Assembly (NCBI GenBank): GCA_902780985.1
Contig: CACZHN010000061.1
Location: 1-11,699 of the forward strand
Reading direction: 5' to 3'
DNA length: 11,699 nt
Source of the DNA: an uncultured Lachnospiraceae bacterium
GTDB taxonomy: Bacteria > Bacillota_A > Clostridia > Lachnospirales > Lachnospiraceae
Of this stretch, positions 7,657 to 11,699 are shown piece by piece; the stretch's first letter is position 1; each line of letters opens with the position of its first letter. The position numbers and the translations under genes were made by a program. A model generated the notes under the pieces. That model made no database searches. It was not told the origin of the DNA and saw nothing but the letters and a program-made list of their open reading frames with translations.

Positions 7657-7767
7657 TATATGTGATTTTGTAAAATGAAAAACGGCAGAAGAAATTCTGT
7701 GGCGCGGGAGAGACGTTTTACATGATTATCAGCTCGTCACAGCGTTTTGTTGTGACGGGCTTTTTTT
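7657..7767 (+). ncRNA. Candidate small RNA or regulatory leader (~110 nt) ending in a terminator
   Basis: Between the promoter and the terminator lies no ORF with an RBS. The predicted transcript has ordered pairing: TGTAAAA (7669-7675) with TTTTACA (7716-7722), enclosing a CAGAA/TTCTG hairpin (7686-7690, 7695-7699) with a GAAA tetraloop and a purine-rich 3' strand containing GCGGGAGAGACG. The intrinsic terminator follows after eight bases. The downstream gene starts 60 nt beyond it, so this is either a free-standing small RNA or a transcription-attenuating leader for the c-di-GMP protein. I do not recognise a known riboswitch class. The 5' end is inferred from the promoter. Confidence 0.42.
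7731..7767 (+). terminator. Intrinsic terminator upstream of the GGDEF-EAL gene
   Basis: AGCTCGTCACA (7731-7741) pairs with TGTGACGGGCT (7751-7761) over 11 bp with one T-G wobble, a nine-base loop and seven T residues (7761-7767). It ends transcripts from lipoprotein C and from the promoter at 7622. GGCTTT (7758-7763), part of its 3' arm and T-run, can alternatively pair with AAAGCC (7772-7777), a possible competing hairpin. Confidence 0.85.
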
Positions 7768-7827
7768 ACGGAAAGCCGCACCGGGCTGAAGGAGAAGGGG
7801 TAAGTTATGCTCTGGAAAGGAGCGTTT

Positions 7828-10074
7828 ATGGAGTTTCAGAAACTGGTTGATTCTTTTTATGCACCAACCTGTATCATGTCTGTTGAAAAAACGGAGGACG
7901 GAAGATACGGTGAAATCCGTATGGTTGCGGGCAATAAAAAATATACGGATATGATCGATATCCGTATGAAGCAGGAAGCGGGAGTTGAGGAGTTTGAGAA
8001 CGGTACGGCATTTGTCCCGGGGACGATATACTCTGAGTACTTTCCCGAAAACAGAAGTTTCGAAAATGTCTGTTTTCGTGCTGCTGCGCAAAAGACGGAA
8101 ATACATACATATGCCTACCTTAATCAGGCTGACATATGGTTTGATATATATGTAATACCTATCGACTATGAAGAAGGAAATATATGCTACTGCGCGTATA
8201 TGGCGATACCGACTCACAATGCGGAACAGATACTGGATACGGTCAATTCGAATCAGATGTCGAATGAAGTCCTTAAGACCTGTATCAAGCTTCATAAGGC
8301 GGATAATCTTAAAGAGGCCATGGAAAGCGTAATATCAGATATCCGTAAGATATGCAATGCGGAAACCTGTACGGTGCTTTTGCTGGATGAGGAGAATGAG
8401 AGTTATTCAATTTTGGCTACGGATTTTAATCCGGGCAGTACCGTCAGAAGCGTTACTACATTTTCAAATTTCTATAATATCGCACTTTCCTGGAAGAAGA
8501 TGATAGGGGATGAAGGCGACTGCATAATCATCAAGGATGAAGCCGACATGGAGTATGTCAGCAGGGTAAACAATCCGTGGTATCAGACACTGGTGGATGC
8601 GGGTGTTGACAGCTGCGTTCTGTTCCCACTGCGGCATAGGAATGAGGTGCTGGGATTTGTATGGGCTGTAAACTTTGATACGGAGAAGACACTCCGTATT
8701 AAGGAGAATCTGGAACTTACAACGTTCTTCGTGTCATCTCATATCGCGGGATATCAGGTTGTAAAGCGTCTGGAGCATATGAGTTATACCGATGCACTTA
8801 CCGGATTGCCGAACAGATTTGCCTGTGTGGATTATATATCGGATCTTATCAGGAAGAATAAGAAGTTTGCGGCTGTTTCCATCAACCTGAATCATTTTAA
8901 GAGTGTAAACGAAACCTTCGGATTCGAGGTAGGAAATCATGTTCTTATAGAAGTGGGAAATCGCTGGAAGGCTCTGATCGATAATGAACAAGAGGAAAAT
9001 GCCGATTATATCACCCGTACAAACGGTGATGAATTCCTGCTGGTAATAAAGGATTATGCATCGGATGAGGAACTGGAAAAAAGGATAAAAAGGTATGTGG
9101 ATGCGTTGACAGAGCAGTTTACGGTAGACGGATCTGATATGTATATAAGAGCCAGCTTCGGTTATGTTGAATATCCTAAGGACGCGGATTCGGCCGATGC
9201 GATAATATCGGATGCCACAGCGGCGATGAATGAGATCAAGAAGGCCAACAGCAGTGAACACATTCTTCGGTATACGCCGGATCTCCTTCAAAACGAGCAT
9301 GTCCTGAAGATAGAAAATCTGATAAGAACAGCGCTGGAAAACGATACCATTTATTTCAACCTGCAGCCTCAGTATGATATGAACCATAAGCTTCGCGGTT
9401 TTGAGGCTCTGGCAAGAATGAAGGACAGTGAGGGCAACAATATCAGTCCGGGAGAGTTTATCCCGGTTGCCGAAAAGGTAGGTCTTATCGACAGGGTAGA
9501 CGGAGCGGTATTCAGAAAGGCCACTGCATTTTTCGGAGAACTCCTTAAGAAGTCGGGAGCGGATATGATGCTCAGTATAAATGCATCGGTGCGTCATCTC
9601 ATGAAGAGGGACTTTATAGATGAGGTCACGTCGCTTCTGAAAAACAGCGGCATTCCTGCAGAAAAGCTGGAGATTGAGATTACGGAATCCATAATGATAG
9701 ATTCTGTAGATAAAGCTCAGAAATGCATCGATGAGATTAAGAATCTGGGAATAAAGATTGCCATCGATGATTTCGGAACAGGATATTCATCTCTGGGTTA
9801 CCTGAATAAATTCCCGGCAAACCTCCTGAAGATCGACAAATCATTTATAGATAAAATGAATACAGGCGAGTCTTCGAGACAGTATGTTGCCGCTATCATT
9901 TCCATCGGACATATAATGGGATTCGATGTGATATCGGAAGGTGTTGAAGAGGAAGCTCAGCTTGAAACCCTCAGTGAGATAGGCTGCGACTTCATACAGG
10001 GATTTATATGGGGACGCCCGTTATCTGCGGAGGATGCGGAGAAACTGGTTATGGATATTGCCACTTGTAAGTAA
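7828..10074 (+). CDS. PAS-like/GAF/GGDEF/EAL protein, probable c-di-GMP phosphodiesterase
   Basis: A 748-aa soluble protein with no membrane segment. Order: an N-terminal PAS-like sensor (about 1-125, MEFQKLVDSFYAPTCIM...GNKKY), a GAF domain (about 158-310), a GGDEF domain (about 315-475, starting YTDALTGLPNR) and an EAL domain (about 495-745). The GGDEF signature reads RTNGDEF, with Asn399 replacing the first Gly, so cyclase activity is doubtful; the domain may bind GTP and regulate the EAL part. The EAL domain looks complete: FEALAR (Glu526), INAS, EITES, DDFGTGYSSL (647-656), LKID with Lys668, SEGVE (Glu704), QGF (Gln724). It should hydrolyse c-di-GMP to pGpG. ATG 7828 is preferred over an in-frame ATG at 7807 because AAAGGAG (7816-7822) lies five bases before it. 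Flanking terminators make it a likely single-gene unit. Confidence 0.86.
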   Translation: MEFQKLVDSFYAPTCIMSVEKTEDGRYGEIRMVAGNKKYTDMIDIRMKQEAGVEEFENGTAFVPGTIYSEYFPENRSFENVCFRAAAQKTEIHTYAYLNQADIWFDIYVIPIDYEEGNICYCAYMAIPTHNAEQILDTVNSNQMSNEVLKTCIKLHKADNLKEAMESVISDIRKICNAETCTVLLLDEENESYSILATDFNPGSTVRSVTTFSNFYNIALSWKKMIGDEGDCIIIKDEADMEYVSRVNNPWYQTLVDAGVDSCVLFPLRHRNEVLGFVWAVNFDTEKTLRIKENLELTTFFVSSHIAGYQVVKRLEHMSYTDALTGLPNRFACVDYISDLIRKNKKFAAVSINLNHFKSVNETFGFEVGNHVLIEVGNRWKALIDNEQEENADYITRTNGDEFLLVIKDYASDEELEKRIKRYVDALTEQFTVDGSDMYIRASFGYVEYPKDADSADAIISDATAAMNEIKKANSSEHILRYTPDLLQNEHVLKIENLIRTALENDTIYFNLQPQYDMNHKLRGFEALARMKDSEGNNISPGEFIPVAEKVGLIDRVDGAVFRKATAFFGELLKKSGADMMLSINASVRHLMKRDFIDEVTSLLKNSGIPAEKLEIEITESIMIDSVDKAQKCIDEIKNLGIKIAIDDFGTGYSSLGYLNKFPANLLKIDKSFIDKMNTGESSRQYVAAIISIGHIMGFDVISEGVEEEAQLETLSEIGCDFIQGFIWGRPLSAEDAEKLVMDIATCK

Positions 10075-10093
10075 AAAGGTTTAATAGTAGAAT
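10065..10093 (+). promoter_or_regulatory. Possible promoter for serine acetyltransferase (weak)
   Basis: TTGTAA (10065-10070) and TAGAAT (10088-10093) are 17 bases apart and overlap the end of the GGDEF-EAL gene. Transcription would start at about 10100, just before the terminator hairpin at 10101. A hairpin at the extreme 5' end might not terminate and could instead stabilise the message. It is the only promoter-like pair I saw before cysE, and the odd spacing keeps confidence low. Confidence 0.25.
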
Positions 10094-10100
10094 AGTAATG

Positions 10101-10132
10101 ACCCCGACAGTCGGTGTGCTGTCGGGGTTTTT
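10101..10132 (+). terminator. Intrinsic terminator after the GGDEF-EAL gene
   Basis: ACCCCGACAG (10101-10110) pairs perfectly with CTGTCGGGGT (10119-10128), a 10-bp GC-rich stem with an eight-base loop, running into five T residues (10128-10132). It sits 26 nt after the stop codon and only 27 nt before the next start codon. Confidence 0.9.
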
Positions 10133-10159
10133 GGATAATACGATTGAAAGGAGTTCACA

Positions 10160-11107
10160 ATGGAAAAGATATCCGAAAATATAGCTTCTATAGTTGATGC
10201 CATAACAGGTGATTACGATAACGGACGTCCTATCGATAAGATGGATATGTTCAGTCAGCCGGACAGCAAGGCTATCGTAACTCTGATCGAAAAACTTCTC
10301 AGAATAGTTTTTCCGGGCTATTACGTAGACAGAGATTATAAGATCTATAATATAAAGACAACCATCGCTGCGGTAACGGAGGATGTGGCTTATAACCTTA
10401 ATAAGCAGATCGCTCTTGCCTTAAGGTATGACGATAAGTATGTGGATGCCGATGCGGATACGATTGCCGAAGCATCAGAAGACCTTACGGTTAAGTTCAT
10501 GAACAAGATCCCTCTTGTAAGAGAGTATCTTGATACCGATATCGATGCGCTTTTTGACGGCGATCCGGCTGCGGAAAGCAAGGAAGCTATTATAATCTGT
10601 TATCCGGGACTTTATGCCATTGCGGTTCAGAGATTCGCACACGTTCTGTATCAGCTGAACGTGCCGATGATACCTCGTATCATGACAGAGCATGCTCACG
10701 GCATCACAGGAATCGATATCAACCCGGGTGCGACTATCGGAAAGTATTTCTTCATCGACCACGGAACAGGCATAGTTGTTGGTGAGACTACGGAGATAGG
10801 CGAGCACGTAAAGATTTATCAGGGCGTTACTCTCGGAGCGCTTTCCACCCGTGCCGGCAGAGGGCTGATGGATAAGAAGAGACATCCGACCATTGAAGAT
10901 AACGTAACTATCTACTCGGGAGCATCAATTCTCGGAGGAGATACCGTGATCGGACATGACTCGGTTATCGGAGGAAATGTATTCCTTACCAAGAGCATTC
11001 CGGCAAATACAAAAGTAAACGTACAGAACCAGGAGCTTCGCTTCGACGGCGGCAAGATCACCGAAGTAAGCAATACCGAAAAAAATGAATGGTTCTATGT
11101 GATATGA
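10160..11107 (+). CDS. cysE: Serine O-acetyltransferase
   Basis: A 315-aa cytoplasmic enzyme transferring acetyl from acetyl-CoA to L-serine, giving O-acetylserine for cysteine synthesis. Residues about 1-160 are the helical N-terminal domain; about 165-290 form the left-handed beta-helix of hexapeptide repeats (IDINPGATIG, GIVVGETTEIG, VKIYQGVTLG, ASILGGDTVIG, SVIGGNVF). The catalytic pair is visible as Asp186 (GIDIN) and His201 (IDHGTG), with RHPTI in the loop as in E. coli CysE. The length matches the longer EpsC-type forms rather than the ~270-aa E. coli type. The C-terminus ends NEWFYVI; a C-terminal Ile is the residue that in characterised CysE proteins inserts into O-acetylserine sulfhydrylase to form the cysteine synthase complex, so that partner is expected elsewhere. 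AAAGGAG (10147-10153) is six bases before ATG. The TGA stop forms the first bases of the structured element that follows. Confidence 0.92.
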   Translation: MEKISENIASIVDAITGDYDNGRPIDKMDMFSQPDSKAIVTLIEKLLRIVFPGYYVDRDYKIYNIKTTIAAVTEDVAYNLNKQIALALRYDDKYVDADADTIAEASEDLTVKFMNKIPLVREYLDTDIDALFDGDPAAESKEAIIICYPGLYAIAVQRFAHVLYQLNVPMIPRIMTEHAHGITGIDINPGATIGKYFFIDHGTGIVVGETTEIGEHVKIYQGVTLGALSTRAGRGLMDKKRHPTIEDNVTIYSGASILGGDTVIGHDSVIGGNVFLTKSIPANTKVNVQNQELRFDGGKITEVSNTEKNEWFYVI

Positions 11108-11274
11108 TGCAACAGTGCCGAAAATCACAAGTCGTCATGCTTGCATGAAAAGACTTGTGATTTAACGGCACGCAAGATCATGAGGGTGAAGCGATTTGTG
11201 AAACAAATCGCGGAAACCCGAATAATCGTAGGATTGCGTGAGGAGCGAAGCGACGTAGCAATCCGGTTGCATCA
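11105..11274 (+). repeat. 170-nt closed multibranch structured element (three hairpins inside a 9-bp stem)
   Basis: The whole gap between cysE and the next gene folds neatly. An outer stem pairs TGATGCAAC (11105-11113) with GTTGCATCA (11266-11274), 9 bp. Inside: hairpin I (11115-11171) has GTGCCG/CGGCAC, then 12 perfect pairs (11122-11133 with 11152-11163), then TCATG/CATGA around CTTG. Hairpin II (11184-11219) has GGGT/ACCC, a purine-rich internal loop, then GCGATTTGT/ACAAATCGC with a GAA loop. Hairpin III (11231-11264) is closed by GGATTGC/GCAATCC. Only one base separates the outer stem from hairpins I and III. ATCACAA occurs at 11124-11130 and again at 11271-11277, so TTGTGAT (11156-11162) could pair either way. 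No ORF or T-run terminator is present. It may be a structured mRNA leader, a non-coding RNA or a miniature palindromic element; I do not recognise a named family. Confidence 0.7.
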
Positions 11275-11297
11275 CAAATAGAAAAGAGGATTATTTA

Positions 11298-11699
11298 ATG
11301 GCAGAGCAATTATACACAATACCCGTAAACGACGCCTTCAGCACAGAATGCGAATGCCCTCTGTGCCTTATGTGGAAGGACCTGGAGAAGAGTGCGATAG
11401 AGTTCACTATGGGGCCGAGCTACATGGAGGAAGATAACCGAGCAGTAACAGATAAGCTGGGCTTCTGTGCAAGACATATGGAGATCATGTACAGAAACAA
11501 GAATAAACTGGGGCTGGCACTTATGCTGAAGACTCATACGGATAAGACCATCAAGGAGATGAAGGCCATCGCTGCAGGCGAGAAGCCGAAAGCTGCGGGA
11601 TTCTTCTCAAAGAAGACCGAGAAAGCTCCGATGATAGAATATATAAATAATCTGGAATCCACATGTTTTGTATGCGGCAGGATCCAGCCTGTATTCGAC
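11298..11699 (+). CDS. Cys-rich DUF6062-like protein, partial at window end
   Basis: The first 134 codons of a gene running off the right edge; no stop is reached. The start ATG (11298) follows AAGAGGA (11284-11290) by seven bases, a weaker ribosome site than its neighbours use. The visible protein has paired Cys and His motifs: CECPLC (Cys18, 20, 23), FCARH (Cys57, His60) and CFVC (Cys123, 126), plus LGLALMLKTHTDKT and KAAGFFSKK. This spacing suggests zinc binding or a redox role and matches my recollection of the DUF6062 family common in Lachnospiraceae, sometimes mislabelled as an ABC transporter protein. No signal peptide or membrane segment is seen. Function is unknown. It lies 190 nt after cysE, separated by the multibranch element. 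Confidence 0.78.
   Translation, partial: MAEQLYTIPVNDAFSTECECPLCLMWKDLEKSAIEFTMGPSYMEEDNRAVTDKLGFCARHMEIMYRNKNKLGLALMLKTHTDKTIKEMKAIAAGEKPKAAGFFSKKTEKAPMIEYINNLESTCFVCGRIQPVFD

Noticed and set aside
7706..7800. Glycine riboswitch, suggested by GGGAGAGAC (7706-7714) and a later GCACCG/GAAGGAG
   Set aside because: The terminator falls between the two fragments, the CACCG is not followed by the expected GAAGG spacing, and the closing helices of the aptamer cannot be formed.
7657..7827. c-di-GMP-I (GEMM) riboswitch before the GGDEF-EAL gene
   Set aside because: The hallmark CACGCACAGGGCAAACC-like core and the tetraloop-receptor arrangement are absent.
7807..7827. Upstream ATG at 7807 as start of the GGDEF-EAL protein
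   Set aside because: Its AAGGAG is 12 bases away, with only a weaker AAGGGG nearer, whereas the ATG at 7828 has AAAGGAG at five bases and gives the N-terminus MEFQKLVDSF that fits the sensor domain.
8734..9597. 287-codon minus-strand reading frame opposite the GGDEF-EAL gene, and other long antisense frames (e.g. 7729-8295, 10475-10885)
   Set aside because: No ribosome binding sites and no recognisable domains; they lie opposite strongly supported genes and arise from the codon bias of the sense strand.
1..11699. CRISPR arrays, insertion sequences, tRNA or rRNA genes
   Set aside because: No regularly spaced repeats, transposase motifs or cloverleaf/rRNA sequence were seen; the multibranch element lacks a tRNA-like length, CCA end or anticodon arm.

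Overview
The window looks like bacterial sequence from the Lachnospiraceae (Butyrivibrio/Roseburia-like Bacillota). GC is moderate (about 35-50% by eye), the genes have strong AAAGGAG ribosome binding sites, and the families present (acidic Cys-anchored lipoproteins, GAF-GGDEF-EAL protein, EpsC/CysE-type serine acetyltransferase, DUF6062-like protein) fit that group. The first ~740 bases do not fit. They are about 20% GC, read open from base 1 as a low-complexity Asn/Lys/Ser/Glu-rich protein, and look like coding DNA from an AT-rich eukaryote such as an anaerobic gut fungus or a protist. They join in frame, inside an A8 run at 742-749, to a bacterial lipoprotein gene that has lost its own start. 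I read this as a chimeric join (assembly or library artefact) near a contig end, although a real rearrangement cannot be excluded from sequence alone.

Layout: 1-741 is the AT-rich foreign segment. 742-3779 holds two tandem paralogous lipoproteins (A, start missing; B, complete) 26 nt apart, evidently an operon. Their likely intrinsic terminator lies inside the convergent gene, at 3985-4025. 3776-5215 (minus) encodes a MocR/PdxR-type regulator, diverging from a pyridoxal/pyridoxamine kinase (5330-6172) across a 114-bp region with AT-rich palindromes. 6247-7620 is a third, more divergent lipoprotein of the same family (C), so the vitamin B6 pair sits between family members. 7621-7827 is non-coding and contains a near-perfect sigma-A promoter, a small structured transcript and a terminator, ahead of a PAS-like/GAF/GGDEF/EAL protein (7828-10074) with a degenerate NGDEF motif and an intact EAL domain. 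After another strong terminator comes serine O-acetyltransferase (10160-11107). A 170-nt, three-hairpin, closed multibranch element follows, beginning exactly at the cysE stop codon. The window ends inside a Cys-rich DUF6062-like gene (11298 onward).

Functional links: the regulator and kinase form a likely PLP-sensing salvage module, and serine acetyltransferase feeds cysteine synthesis through a PLP-dependent partner not seen here. The EAL protein suggests c-di-GMP turnover. The role of the lipoproteins is unknown. The strongest candidates for something undescribed are the multibranch element at 11105-11274, the promoter/structured leader/terminator unit at 7622-7767, and the three-member lipoprotein family around the PdxR-kinase pair.
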